From Clostridia bacterium (GTDB lineage: Bacteria > Bacillota_A > Clostridia > Christensenellales > Aristaeellaceae), in contig WRHG01000063.1 in NCBI GenBank assembly GCA_009783365.1, forward strand, positions 1 through 9,437: 9,437 nucleotides of DNA, read 5' to 3'. The position numbers and the translations under genes were made by a program. The notes beneath the pieces are model-generated. The model made no database searches. It worked only from the letters and a program-made list of their open reading frames with translations, and was not told where the DNA came from. Shown here in pieces: positions 1 through 7,543 of this stretch (positions within the stretch are counted from its first letter, which is position 1; each line of letters opens with the position of its first letter).

Positions 1-473
1 GCCTTCACATGGCTAGCCTTGCGTATCGATTCGTACAAAGCTTTTGCTTCCTCCATGGTCCGTAAGCCGACGCGCCCCATTCCGGTATCAAGCTTTACAT
101 GCACAGAGGCGATTTTGCCCACTTTTTTTGCGATTTGGTTGAGCACAGCCACTGTTGCCGGATCAAAAACCGTTTGGATCAAATCGTATTGAACCGCTGC
201 GTCCATAGCTCGCTCCATGGCTGCGCCCATCACCAAAATATCTGCATCGATTCCCCCCTGCCTGAGCTCAATGCCCTCTTCCGTAAGAGCCACTCCCAAA
301 AAAGTAGCTCCCTCGGAGAGGACGGCTTTCGCCACTTCCAACATGCCATGCCCATAGGCATCCGCCTTAACTACCGGCATCACACGAATGCCCGCAGGCA
401 AATAGTCCGCCAAGATGCGATAATTGTGGCGAATGGCGTCCAAGTCAACCACAGTACGATTCTGCCGCAGCAT
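1..473 (-). CDS. alr: Alanine racemase, N-terminal part (C-terminus beyond left edge)
   Basis: PLP-dependent racemase that interconverts L- and D-alanine in the cytoplasm and supplies D-Ala for peptidoglycan. The 157 visible codons cover much of the N-terminal TIM barrel. Near the start is RTVVDLDAIRHNY. The PLP-binding motif VVKADAYGHG follows, with K36 as the Schiff-base lysine. VHVKLDTGMGRVG carries K127 and R134, matching the carbamylated lysine and PLP-contacting arginine of characterised enzymes. ATG at 473 is chosen because AAGGA (484-488) lies 10 bases upstream; the in-frame ATG at 494 has no Shine-Dalgarno site. The start lies 33 bases after the ACT-domain gene's stop, so it probably shares that transcript. 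The catalytic tyrosine and C-terminal domain fall outside the window. Identification is firm; whether it is the cell's main alr or a paralogue is unknown. Confidence 0.95.
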   Translation of the reverse strand, partial: MLRQNRTVVDLDAIRHNYRILADYLPAGIRVMPVVKADAYGHGMLEVAKAVLSEGATFLGVALTEEGIELRQGGIDADILVMGAAMERAMDAAVQYDLIQTVFDPATVAVLNQIAKKVGKIASVHVKLDTGMGRVGLRTMEEAKALYESIRKASHVK

Positions 474-483
474 CAATACACAT

Positions 484-488
484 TCCTT
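484..488 (-). promoter_or_regulatory. Shine-Dalgarno site of alr, deciding its start
   Basis: On the minus strand this reads AAGGA within GGGGAAGGAA. It lies 10 bases before the ATG at 473, a slightly long spacing. It falls inside the reading frame of the upstream ATG (494), which itself has only A/T-rich sequence and the end of the preceding gene in front of it. This favours 473. Confidence 0.55.
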
Positions 489-506
489 CCCCATGAATCA
501 TTGGGT

Positions 507-938
507 TTACAGCATACGAACCTCATCTTGGCCTAAAAGCCTAACGCCAGCGCCACTCAAAATTTTTTCCGCCTCCGGCAGCTTATCTACCCGAAAGATG
601 ATCAACGCATGGTCCCCCATGTTGCGGAGAAAGCTGTACAGATATTCCACCGTGATATTCCGCTCCGAAAGCATACCTAAAACGTGCGCCAAACCACCCG
701 GCCGATTCGGAACAGACACCGCCAGCACATCTGTAAGCTTTACAGTATAGCCATTTGCCGATATCAGTTTCACAGCCTCCTCGTAATCCGTCACAATGGC
801 GCGCAGTATGCCAAAATGCGTAGTGTCCGCCATGGAAATGGACAGCAGGTCAATGCCATGATCCCCCAAGAGTTTGGTGAATCGCGCCAGCTTACCCGGC
901 ATATTTTCAATAAAGACGGATATCTGCTTTACATTCAT
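507..938 (-). CDS. Tandem ACT-domain protein (COG4747-like, amino-acid-binding regulator)
   Basis: A small 143-residue protein made of two ACT domains and nothing else. The first spans about residues 4-68 with the ENMPGKLARF loop-helix; the second spans about 72-140 with VPNRPGGLAHVLGMLSERN. The P-G-K/G-L-A segment is the usual ligand-binding edge of ACT domains. There is no catalytic domain, signal peptide or membrane segment, so a cytoplasmic amino-acid-sensing or allosteric role is inferred. Stand-alone double-ACT proteins of this kind are known beside iorAB and paaK genes, as here. ATG at 938 is preferred over the in-frame GTG at 947: GAGGTG (945-950) sits six bases before 938 and overlaps the GTG. 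The gap to paaK is 67 bases. The ligand and partner are unknown. Confidence 0.88.
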   Translation of the reverse strand: MNVKQISVFIENMPGKLARFTKLLGDHGIDLLSISMADTTHFGILRAIVTDYEEAVKLISANGYTVKLTDVLAVSVPNRPGGLAHVLGMLSERNITVEYLYSFLRNMGDHALIIFRVDKLPEAEKILSGAGVRLLGQDEVRML

Positions 939-944
939 TACCCA

Positions 945-950
945 CACCTC
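945..950 (-). promoter_or_regulatory. Shine-Dalgarno site of the ACT-domain gene
   Basis: GAGGTG on the minus strand, six bases before the ATG at 938. It contains the alternative GTG start at 947, which therefore cannot use it. This decides the start in favour of 938. Confidence 0.65.
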
Positions 951-1005
951 GCTATCTTGTTCGTTTTGCGCGATGACGCCTTGCCAAGGAACTCCCCGGT
1001 GGAAT

Positions 1006-2313
1006 TTATTTCATTCTTCGCCTGTCCTCCACCCGTTTTGCCTTTCCTTCGGTTCTGAGAAGGGTTCCGGGCTGGCAGAGCTTCACCTGGGCATTTACCA
1101 GCGCATGGGAAGCCAGCGCATTGGCGATATCCCGCTTTAACCGTTCGATATCCTTTACGGTGTCGCTCATCATCCCTGTGGACAACTCCACTTCCACCAG
1201 CATCGTGTCCAGAGTGCCCAAGCGGTCCACCACAATGCGGTAATGAGGCTCTACGCCTTTCACTTGCAAGAGGGCGTGTTCAATTTGAGACGGAAAAACA
1301 TTGACGCCGCGGATAATCAACATGTCGTCAGTTCTGCCCATCACCCGTCCCATCCGCAGGTGGGTACGGCCGCAGGGGCATGGTTCATCCATGAGAGTAC
1401 ATAAATCATGGGTGCGGTAACGAAGGAGGGGCATACCGTGTTTCGTGAGGGTGGTGAAGGCCAAATCCCCCTGCAAACCAACAGGCAAGCTGCAGCCATC
1501 CTCCCCAATAACCTCCGGCAAGAAGTGATCCTCCCAAATATGCATGCCTCCCTTGCACATGCACTCCATGGATACTCCCGGGCCCATCACTTCGCTGAGC
1601 CCATATACGTTCAGCGCGTCAATACCAAGCTTATCCTCAAGGCATGCCCGCATTTCTTCCGTCCATGGTTCCGCGCCGAAAATACCGCTGCGCAATTTGA
1701 TTTGATCCGGAGTGACTCCGGCCTGTTCCATGGCTTCCGCGATGTTGAGCGCATAGGATGGCGTGCAGCATAATGCCGTACTGCCGAAATCTTCCATGAG
1801 CATCAATTGGCGCGACGTGTTCCCTCCGCTGATAGGGATAACCGCGGCGCCGACCCGTTCTGCGCCATAATGCGCGCCAAGCCCGCCTGTGAACAATCCA
1901 TATCCGTAATCCACCTGCACCACGTCCGCCTTCGTTACCCCGGCGCAGTACATCGCCCTTGCCATTAATTCCGCCCAACGGTCAACATCACCGCTTGTAT
2001 ACCCGACAACACTCGGTTTGCCCGTTGTACCGCTGCTGGCATGTATCCTCGTAATTTCGCTCTGGGGCACCGCAAACATCCCAAAGGGGTAATTATCCCG
2101 CAAATCCTGTTTGTCGGTAAACGGGAGGCGCTCAATATCACAAACGCTTCGGATGTCTTGAGGGGTTATGCCCATCTTTTGCATTTTGTGGCGATAAAAA
2201 GGCACATTTTCATATACCCGTCGAACCACATCCCGCAAACGCTCATCCTGAAGCTTCCGCAATTGTTCCCGGGGCATGGTTTCCATGGTCGGATTCCAAA
2301 TTAAATGTTCCAA
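1006..2313 (-). CDS. paaK: Phenylacetate-CoA ligase family (aryl-acetate:CoA ligase, AMP-forming)
   Basis: Adenylate-forming enzyme converting phenylacetate or a related aryl-acetate, ATP and CoA into the aryl-acetyl-CoA, AMP and PPi in the cytoplasm. At 435 residues it has the normal PaaK length. The N-terminus (about 1-80) carries WNP...[12 protein letters not shown] and VPFYRHK, typical of the family. The nucleotide P-loop [10 protein letters not shown] is at 91-100, [11 protein letters not shown] at 237-247, the hinge motif [20 protein letters not shown] at 326-345, and the probable C-terminal catalytic lysine K424 lies in TEGKAKRV. The start is a TTG (2311-2313) with AAGGGAG six bases upstream; an internal ATG at 2286 lacks such a site. 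The gene follows iorB after 51 bases. Beside iorAB the likely substrate is indole-, phenyl- or hydroxyphenyl-acetate; which one cannot be read from sequence. Confidence 0.93.
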   Translation of the reverse strand: MEHLIWNPTMETMPREQLRKLQDERLRDVVRRVYENVPFYRHKMQKMGITPQDIRSVCDIERLPFTDKQDLRDNYPFGMFAVPQSEITRIHASSGTTGKPSVVGYTSGDVDRWAELMARAMYCAGVTKADVVQVDYGYGLFTGGLGAHYGAERVGAAVIPISGGNTSRQLMLMEDFGSTALCCTPSYALNIAEAMEQAGVTPDQIKLRSGIFGAEPWTEEMRACLEDKLGIDALNVYGLSEVMGPGVSMECMCKGGMHIWEDHFLPEVIGEDGCSLPVGLQGDLAFTTLTKHGMPLLRYRTHDLCTLMDEPCPCGRTHLRMGRVMGRTDDMLIIRGVNVFPSQIEHALLQVKGVEPHYRIVVDRLGTLDTMLVEVELSTGMMSDTVKDIERLKRDIANALASHALVNAQVKLCQPGTLLRTEGKAKRVEDRRRMK

Positions 2314-2319
2314 TGCGCT

Positions 2320-2326
2320 CTCCCTT
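2320..2326 (-). promoter_or_regulatory. Shine-Dalgarno site supporting the TTG start of paaK
   Basis: AAGGGAG on the minus strand, six bases from the TTG at 2313. The spacing and strength make the rare TTG the best start, and the encoded residues EHLIWNP resemble the usual PaaK N-terminus. Confidence 0.6.
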
Positions 2327-2331
2327 TTGCC

Positions 2332-2354
2332 AGCAATCGTACGGGCTGATTGCT
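2332..2354 (-). other. Perfect 7-bp stem-loop between iorB and paaK
   Basis: In the transcript AGCAATC and GATTGCT can pair as a perfect 7-bp stem with a 9-base loop. It lies wholly in the 51-base spacer, between the iorB stop (2365-2367) and the paaK Shine-Dalgarno site. The stem is moderately A/U rich and no U-run follows, so it is not a standard intrinsic terminator. It could be a processing or stability element that sets different expression of iorAB and paaK, or be without function. Confidence 0.35.
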
Positions 2355-2364
2355 TCCATAATAT

Positions 2365-2931
2365 TCATACATCGTTCATGCCCATTTGAAAAGCAGCCAT
2401 GTTCACAGTATATGTTTCCTTTGGCACAGAAGCCGCGATGGCTTGCTTCCACGCATCCACGGAAAACCACAAATGACGGCTGAGCATGCCCAGCAGTACC
2501 AGATTGACAGCCTTTGGGCTGCCCGCTTTCCGTGCCAGAGCCGGCGCGTCCACACTTTCCACTCTTTGGGAAAACAGAGCCAAAGGTTGCTGCGGATACG
2601 CCTCAACGCCGCTGATAACCGGCATTGGTAAAATTCTTTGGGTACTGGTAATGACGATCCCCGCGGGCTTTACGAACAAAGCCGCGCGGGCTGTCTCCAA
2701 CACCTCAAAACCAATCAAAAAATCAGCCTGGCCCATCGTAACCAACGGCGCGTGCGCCTCCTCCCCAACGCGAACATGGGTAATCACACTGCCGCCTCGC
2801 TGACTCATGCCATGAACCTCGCTCACCTTGACCCTGCTGCCCTCCGCCATGGCCACCCTGCCCAAAATTTTACTTGTCAATAGGATTCCCTGGCCGCCGA
2901 CGCCAACAATCACCGCATCGAACTTTCGCAT
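2365..2931 (-). CDS. iorB: Indolepyruvate:ferredoxin oxidoreductase, beta subunit
   Basis: Small subunit of the enzyme that oxidatively decarboxylates aryl-pyruvates (indolepyruvate, phenylpyruvate and similar) to aryl-acetyl-CoA, CO2 and reduced ferredoxin. It belongs to the pyruvate-ferredoxin oxidoreductase gamma-domain family. Near the N-terminus is VGVGGQGILLTSKILG, followed by SEVHGMSQRGGSV and GFEVLET, all standard for IorB. The 188-residue length is normal. Two in-frame ATGs exist. The one at 2937 overlaps the iorA stop (ATGA) but has its G-run only one base away; ATG at 2931 lies eight bases from GAGGGG (2940-2945) and is preferred. Either way the gene is translationally coupled to iorA, as expected for subunits of one complex. 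Confidence 0.94.
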   Translation of the reverse strand: MRKFDAVIVGVGGQGILLTSKILGRVAMAEGSRVKVSEVHGMSQRGGSVITHVRVGEEAHAPLVTMGQADFLIGFEVLETARAALFVKPAGIVITSTQRILPMPVISGVEAYPQQPLALFSQRVESVDAPALARKAGSPKAVNLVLLGMLSRHLWFSVDAWKQAIAASVPKETYTVNMAAFQMGMNDV

Positions 2932-2933
2932 GT

Positions 2934-4724
2934 TCATACCCCCTCGCTATGAATGGCTCCGAAAGGGCAGACATCCATACACATGCCGCAGCCGGCGCAC
3001 AGTACCGGATCGATTGCTGCTCCTGTTTCCAGCTTTTGTATAGCCGGACAGGCGAGCTTTAGACATTTTTGGCAATTTCTGCACTCTTCAATAAAAAAGC
3101 TCTTTCCGGTCTGTTTAGTAAGAAGCGCGCAAGGCCTGCTGGCTACAATCACGCTCACAGCTTCCCGTGCGGTTTCCTCCTTCAGCGCCGCCTCCATTTG
3201 CTCAAAATCAAAGGGGTCAATCACCATCGCATATTTTACGCCGCAACCCTCCACCAATTTCAGAATATCCACTTCCGGCGCTTCTCTGCCATGAATGTCC
3301 TTTCCTGAGGAAGGATTCTGCTGGTGGCCTGTCATCCCAGTGATGCGGTTATCCAAAATGATTACTGTGATTGCCGAACGGCTATATACAGCGTCTATCA
3401 GCGCCGTGATCCCGCTGTGCAAAAAGGTGCTGTCGCCCAGCACGGCTACCGAACCTTTAGAAAATTCCTTCCCTTGCGCCCGTTCCGCGCCGCTGGCCAT
3501 TCCAATACTAGCGCCCATACATAGGCAGGCGTCCATGGCGTTAAGCGGCTGTAAGGCCGCAAGGGTATAGCAGCCGATATCGCCCATCACCCGAAGGCCC
3601 ATCTTATTGATCGTGTAAAACACACCTCGATGGGGACAGCCCGGGCAAAGCACCGGAGGCCTGATGGGAAGTCCGGACGGTGACTCCGCAGAAGCTACGC
3701 GTTCAAGCACCGCGTTACCAACCCGTTCGCTGCTCAATTCTCCTTGTACGCCTGTTAAGGCCTTTCCTTCTACCGGGATGCCATACGACGCTACATCCTT
3801 CTCTATCAGTCCTTCCAATTCCTCAACCACAATCAACCGCTTTACCTGTGCCGCAAAGTCTGTAATGAGTTTCTGTGGCAATGGGTACACCATGCCCAGT
3901 TTTAATATGCTGGCATTGGGCAAAGCCTCCCTCACATACTGGTAACTGCAGCCGCTGGTAATCACACCCAACGCACGATCCCGCCATTCTAAACGGTTGA
4001 TGGGCATCGTATTCGCGGCTTCCGCCAACAGTGACTCCCGCTTTTCAACATTGAGATGACGCTTTCTCGCCATACCCGGCATCATCACATACTTCATAAC
4101 GTCCTTGCCATATGGCTTTACCGGAATGTCCGCCCTATCCGCCAAGCTCACCGGGCTGCGAGCATGCGCAATACGCGTGGTAAGCCTCACAAATACCGGG
4201 GTGTCCAACTCTTCACTCATTTGAAAAGCCAGTTTTGTAAAATCCTTGCACTCCTGACTATTCGCCGGTTCCAGCATGGGCACATGGGCGGCGCGGGCAT
4301 AATACCGGCTGTCCTGTTCGTTTTGGCTGCTGTGCATGGCCGGATCATCCGCGCACACAAATACAAGCCCGCCGTTCACGCCCGTATATGCCGCGGTAAA
4401 TAAAGGATCAGCCGCTACGTTGACTCCAACATGCTTCATGCACGTCATGGCCCGGCCTCCGGCCAAAGACGCTCCAACGACCACTTCAGCAGCAACCTTC
4501 TCATTGACTGCCCATTGGCAATTGATCTCATCATAATCAGCCGCATACTCCGTGATCTCCGTGCTGGGGGTACCCGGATAACTGGTAACTACATTCACGC
4601 CGGCTTCCCATGCGCCTCTTGCCACAGCCTCATTGCCAAGCATCAGATGCGCCGCGCAGCCTCTTTCTGGCGTTTCGCCGAAGACCGCTGTTCTTTTCGC
4701 ATCCGCGGCTTCATTTTTCTCCAT
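2934..4724 (-). CDS. iorA: Indolepyruvate:ferredoxin oxidoreductase, alpha subunit
   Basis: Large, TPP- and 4Fe-4S-containing subunit that decarboxylates aryl-pyruvates and passes electrons to ferredoxin, working with IorB. The protein has 596 residues. The N-terminal pyrimidine-binding domain begins at MLGNEAVARGAWEAGVNVV, with TSYPGTPSTEI. The TPP domain carries LCPGCPHRGVFY (about 359-370), GDIGCYTL, and GDSTFLHSG...LDN (about 430-459), a variant of the GDG-NN Mg-TPP motif. The C-terminus holds two 4Fe-4S clusters: C548, C551, C554, C559 (CxxCxxCxxxxC) and C576, C579, C582, C586 (CxxCxxCxxxC). ATG at 4724 is chosen because AAAGGG (4731-4736) precedes it by six bases; the in-frame ATG at 4739 has none. 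About 27 residues precede the conserved start, a mild N-terminal extension. It is the first gene after the promoter at 4811-4839. Confidence 0.96.
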   Translation of the reverse strand: MEKNEAADAKRTAVFGETPERGCAAHLMLGNEAVARGAWEAGVNVVTSYPGTPSTEITEYAADYDEINCQWAVNEKVAAEVVVGASLAGGRAMTCMKHVGVNVAADPLFTAAYTGVNGGLVFVCADDPAMHSSQNEQDSRYYARAAHVPMLEPANSQECKDFTKLAFQMSEELDTPVFVRLTTRIAHARSPVSLADRADIPVKPYGKDVMKYVMMPGMARKRHLNVEKRESLLAEAANTMPINRLEWRDRALGVITSGCSYQYVREALPNASILKLGMVYPLPQKLITDFAAQVKRLIVVEELEGLIEKDVASYGIPVEGKALTGVQGELSSERVGNAVLERVASAESPSGLPIRPPVLCPGCPHRGVFYTINKMGLRVMGDIGCYTLAALQPLNAMDACLCMGASIGMASGAERAQGKEFSKGSVAVLGDSTFLHSGITALIDAVYSRSAITVIILDNRITGMTGHQQNPSSGKDIHGREAPEVDILKLVEGCGVKYAMVIDPFDFEQMEAALKEETAREAVSVIVASRPCALLTKQTGKSFFIEECRNCQKCLKLACPAIQKLETGAAIDPVLCAGCGMCMDVCPFGAIHSEGV

Positions 4725-4730
4725 ATCGAT

Positions 4731-4736
4731 CCCTTT
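4731..4736 (-). promoter_or_regulatory. Shine-Dalgarno site of iorA, deciding its start
   Basis: AAAGGG on the minus strand, six bases from the ATG at 4724. It lies inside the five codons that would be added by the upstream ATG at 4739, which has only the A/T-rich tract CTGATTTTAA in front of it. Confidence 0.55.
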
Positions 4737-4810
4737 CATTTAAAATCAGACGTTCATTGAACCCGGCCTGCAAAACGCTTTCCATTGAGCCGCTTTTCAG
4801 GATGGGACCT

Positions 4811-4839
4811 AGTATAGCACAGCAAAAATCGAAACACAA
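4811..4839 (-). promoter_or_regulatory. Sigma-A-type promoter for iorA-iorB-paaK-ACT-alr
   Basis: On the minus strand the -35 is TTGTGT (4834-4839), then a 17-base spacer, then the -10 TATACT (4811-4816). TGC directly before the -10 makes an extended -10 element. The -35 is only partly consensus, but the spacing is ideal and the extended -10 compensates. Transcription would start near 4804, giving a leader of about 80 bases before iorA. The leader is too short for a T-box and shows no strong hairpin. It contains a small interrupted palindrome, GTTCATTGAAC (4752-4762), which may be chance. This is the only recognisable promoter in a true intergenic region of the window. Confidence 0.6.
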
Positions 4840-4878
4840 TGGCAGGTATAGCAATATAAAATCGTAGTTAAATACTCT

Positions 4879-6348
4879 TTACTTTTTCAACCGGTTGTCT
4901 GCCGGCTTCCGTTCTCCGCTCAGCTTCTGATAAATCCCCAAATACTCCTCCGCGCTGTGGTCCCAGCTAAAATCCCCTTCCATACCGCGAGCCTGTAAAA
5001 CCTTAACCACTTCCTTCTTCTTATGGAAGCAATACAGCGCTCGCCGTATCACGGCCAGCATATCGTGCGCGTTGTAGTTCATAAAAGTAAAGCCGTTCCC
5101 ATCCCCGGTAAACTCATTATAGCTGAGTACTGTATCCCTGAGGCCGCCCGTTTCCCTGACAATAGGCACCGAACCGTAGCGCATGGCCATCATCTGACTC
5201 AATCCACATGGCTCAAACAGCGACGGCATCAAAAAATAATCCGAAGCAGCGTATAGTTTATGCGCCAACTCATGATCCATCGCAAAGCGGGCGGCAAGTT
5301 TTCCATGATACTTCTGTTCCGCCCAGCTAAATAAGTTTGTATAATGGGCATCTCCCATGCCAAGCACCGCCAACTGCACCTCTTCGCCCATGAAATCCAC
5401 CAACACACGGTCAACCAAATCCAAACCCTTCTGATTTGTCAACCGGCCTACCATGGCAATGAGGGGCATATCCGCATTCTCGTCCAGGCCCAAGTCCTGC
5501 TGGAGGCGGCGCTTGTTTTCCGCTTTGCCAGCCAAATCCGACTTGCCGTAATTCGCATAGATCAACGGATCCTTTTCCGGGTCATACTCAACCACGTCGA
5601 TGCCGTTTAGCACACCGTACAGGAAGTCCTGCCGAGCCCTGATCAGCCCGTCCAGCCGTTCGCCAAAATATGTGGTGGTTATTTCTTGCGCATAACTGGG
5701 GCTTACGGTGGAAATAACGTCGCCATATACTAAGCCGGCTTTCATAAAATTTGCGCAACCATAACATTCCAACTTATCGGCGGTCCAAAGCCCATCCCCG
5801 AGACCTAGTACATCCTGTACTTCCTTAATACCAAAAATCCCCTGGTACTGTAAATTGTGGATTGTGTAAAGACTCTTAATACCGGAATAAAAAGGAAGAT
5901 GGGCGTACTGTATCTTTTGTAACGCAGGGACCATGCCGGTCTGCCAATCATGGCAATGCAGGATATCGGGATGAAAGTCCAGGAGCGGAAGCGCGTCCAG
6001 CACCGCCCGGCAAAAAAAGCCAAACCGCTCATATTCATCCCCGCCCAAACCATAGATATACGGACGTCCAAAATAATACTTGTTGTCCAGGAAATAATAC
6101 GTAACGCCTTCTTTATGCAACATATGGACGCCGCAGTATTGCCTGCGCCAACCAAGCTGCACATCGAAATGCAGCAAAAACTTCATCTCATCCTGCCATA
6201 GCCGGCTAATCGCCGTGTACATTGGCGTCACAACGCGAATGTCGTGTCCTTTCCGTGCCAACACCTGCGCAAGGGACCCTACCACATCCGCCAATCCCCC
6301 GGTTTTCACAAATGGCACGCATTCGCTGGCAGCAAAGAGAATATTCAT
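4879..6348 (-). CDS. glgA: Glycogen synthase (ADP-glucose, GT5 family)
   Basis: Transfers glucose from ADP-glucose to the non-reducing end of an alpha-1,4-glucan in the cytoplasm. At 489 residues it has the normal bacterial GlgA length and the GT-B two-domain layout. The N-terminal domain has the ADP-glucose-binding KTGGLADV (K15-V22), HCHDWQTG (131-138) and TIHN with H164. The C-terminal domain has GRLTNQKG (301-308, with R302 and K307 at the phosphate-binding positions), FEPCGLSQ (378-385, E379 as the conserved catalytic-site glutamate) and TGGLRDTV (400-407). The start is clear: AGGAGG (6355-6360) lies six bases before the ATG. It follows glgD by 40 bases and is the last gene of the glg operon. 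The tail after about residue 475 is basic and variable. No terminator is obvious after the stop. Confidence 0.97.
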   Translation of the reverse strand: MNILFAASECVPFVKTGGLADVVGSLAQVLARKGHDIRVVTPMYTAISRLWQDEMKFLLHFDVQLGWRRQYCGVHMLHKEGVTYYFLDNKYYFGRPYIYGLGGDEYERFGFFCRAVLDALPLLDFHPDILHCHDWQTGMVPALQKIQYAHLPFYSGIKSLYTIHNLQYQGIFGIKEVQDVLGLGDGLWTADKLECYGCANFMKAGLVYGDVISTVSPSYAQEITTTYFGERLDGLIRARQDFLYGVLNGIDVVEYDPEKDPLIYANYGKSDLAGKAENKRRLQQDLGLDENADMPLIAMVGRLTNQKGLDLVDRVLVDFMGEEVQLAVLGMGDAHYTNLFSWAEQKYHGKLAARFAMDHELAHKLYAASDYFLMPSLFEPCGLSQMMAMRYGSVPIVRETGGLRDTVLSYNEFTGDGNGFTFMNYNAHDMLAVIRRALYCFHKKKEVVKVLQARGMEGDFSWDHSAEEYLGIYQKLSGERKPADNRLKK

Positions 6349-6372
6349 AAGGCTCCTCCTCAGCTTTACTGG

Positions 6373-6400
6373 AGTATACGCATATTCTTCAGATCGTCAT
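6373..6400 (-). promoter_or_regulatory. Weak candidate internal promoter before glgA
   Basis: On the minus strand ATGACG (6395-6400) and TATACT (6373-6378) are separated by 16 bases. The -10 matches five of six consensus bases and the -35 four of six. The -35 lies inside the last codons of glgD and the -10 lies in the 40-base glgD-glgA gap. It could give extra glgA transcript, but an A/T-rich gap can yield such a match by chance. Confidence 0.2.
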
Positions 6401-7510
6401 CCCCTTGGAGATTACAATGGGATAATTGAGGGGGCCTATGAGTCTGCCGTTCCGCTTGATCACAGCCTGCTTATCCAGGATGCAGTTTTCAAGCTGTACC
6501 CCCTCTTCCACATGACTATCCTGCATTATGATACAATTCTTCACCATCGCGTTTTTGTCAATCCTGACCCCGCGGAACAGCACGCTGTGCTCCACGGCGC
6601 CGTCTACGATGCATCCGTCCGCCACAATAGCGTTCACAACCCTTGCATGGTCCATATACCTGGCCGGCAACTCGTCGCGCACTTTGGTGTAAATGGGGCG
6701 GTGCTCTGAAAACAACTCATGCCGCAGCTTGCTGTCCAACATGTCCATATTGAATTCGAAGTAACTTTGCACGCTGTCCATACGAAAGCAAATATCCCTG
6801 TATTCATAACCTGCGACTTTCATTCGCGCGTCCCGGATCATCCGTTGAATCACATCCCGTGCCAGGTCATGATAGCCGTGAGCCGCTCCCCGGTCTATCA
6901 ATTCCAACATAAGCTCTTTACGAATCAATACCACATCCATGCAGGTACCCGCGTATCGCGGCTTTGTGGGATCAATTTCCATATCCACAATCATGCCGTT
7001 TTCGTCCACATCGCAATATGCGCCGTATTCCGTTCGCTGCATCTCCCGACGGTTGGTATACATCATGGTGATGTCCGCGCCGCTTCGGAAATGCCGTTCA
7101 AACATTTCATCATAGTTGGTGTTAAATACGATCAGGCTATTACATAGCAGCACATACTCCTGCCTGCTGCGCCGAAGATACTCCATGTTGGAGTGAAGCG
7201 CATCCAGCGTTCCGGAATACACGCCCACGTTTTCTCGGGTTAAAAACGGCGGCAAAATATGGAGGCTATCCGTTTTTCCGTGAAGATCCCACTCCTTGCC
7301 ACTTCCCAAATGATCCATCAAGCTATGGTAGTTTTTCTGCATGATGACTCCCACGTTCCTGATCCCGCTTCCCACCATGCTGCTCACCAAGAAGTCGATT
7401 ACCCGATACCGGCCCGCCACCGGAACAGCCGCGATTGCGCGCAGCAAGGTTAATTCTCTTAGAAAAGGGTCTTTTTCGCCGGTAAAAATAACGCCCATCA
7501 CATTTTTCAT
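6389..7510 (-). CDS. glgD: ADP-glucose pyrophosphorylase-like regulatory subunit GlgD
   Basis: Paralogue of GlgC that partners with it in Bacillota to form the working ADP-glucose pyrophosphorylase. At 373 residues it has a nucleotidyltransferase-like domain (about 1-250) and a C-terminal left-handed beta-helix (about 285-350, with VVNAIVADGC and SVLFRGVRIDKNAMVKNCI). Catalytic features are lost. The GGxGxRL loop present in GlgC is replaced by FTGEKDPFLREL (9-20). The SGDH motif with its metal-binding Asp becomes CNSL (123-126), and the FEEKP region becomes EIDPTKP. It is therefore a non-catalytic subunit rather than a second GlgC, in line with characterised GlgD proteins. The start ATG has GGAGGGG (7516-7522) five bases upstream. 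It lies 33 bases after glgC. Confidence 0.95.
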   Translation of the reverse strand: MKNVMGVIFTGEKDPFLRELTLLRAIAAVPVAGRYRVIDFLVSSMVGSGIRNVGVIMQKNYHSLMDHLGSGKEWDLHGKTDSLHILPPFLTRENVGVYSGTLDALHSNMEYLRRSRQEYVLLCNSLIVFNTNYDEMFERHFRSGADITMMYTNRREMQRTEYGAYCDVDENGMIVDMEIDPTKPRYAGTCMDVVLIRKELMLELIDRGAAHGYHDLARDVIQRMIRDARMKVAGYEYRDICFRMDSVQSYFEFNMDMLDSKLRHELFSEHRPIYTKVRDELPARYMDHARVVNAIVADGCIVDGAVEHSVLFRGVRIDKNAMVKNCIIMQDSHVEEGVQLENCILDKQAVIKRNGRLIGPLNYPIVISKGMTI

Positions 7511-7543
7511 GGCGACCCCTCCATTCTCTCTGATTGGACGCGT

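Noticed and set aside
99..536. Plus-strand ORF opposite alr, and other plus-strand ORFs of 60-160 codons across the window
   Set aside because: They lie antisense to genes with strong family motifs, have unnatural composition (rich in H, R, S, C) and show no convincing Shine-Dalgarno sites. They are shadows of the minus-strand genes.
979..989. Interrupted palindrome CCTTGCCAAGG between the ACT gene and paaK
   Set aside because: Five-base arms with a single central base cannot form a normal hairpin loop, and an isolated short palindrome is expected by chance. There is no promoter beside it to make it a credible operator.
2243..2470. Minus-strand 75-codon ORF spanning the iorB end, the spacer and the paaK start
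   Set aside because: It overlaps iorB and paaK in a different frame, resembles no known protein and lacks its own ribosome binding site. The spacer is better explained by the hairpin and the paaK Shine-Dalgarno site.
4752..4762. Interrupted palindrome GTTCATTGAAC in the iorA leader
   Set aside because: Short single occurrence that matches no operator I can name. Noted in the promoter entry but not called as a site.
4740..4878. Intrinsic terminator after glgA
   Set aside because: The region after the glgA stop is A/T rich but has no stable GC-rich hairpin followed by a U-run. An AAAAGC/GCGTTTT pairing near 4778-4800 needs a bulge and lies downstream of the ior promoter. No terminator is called.
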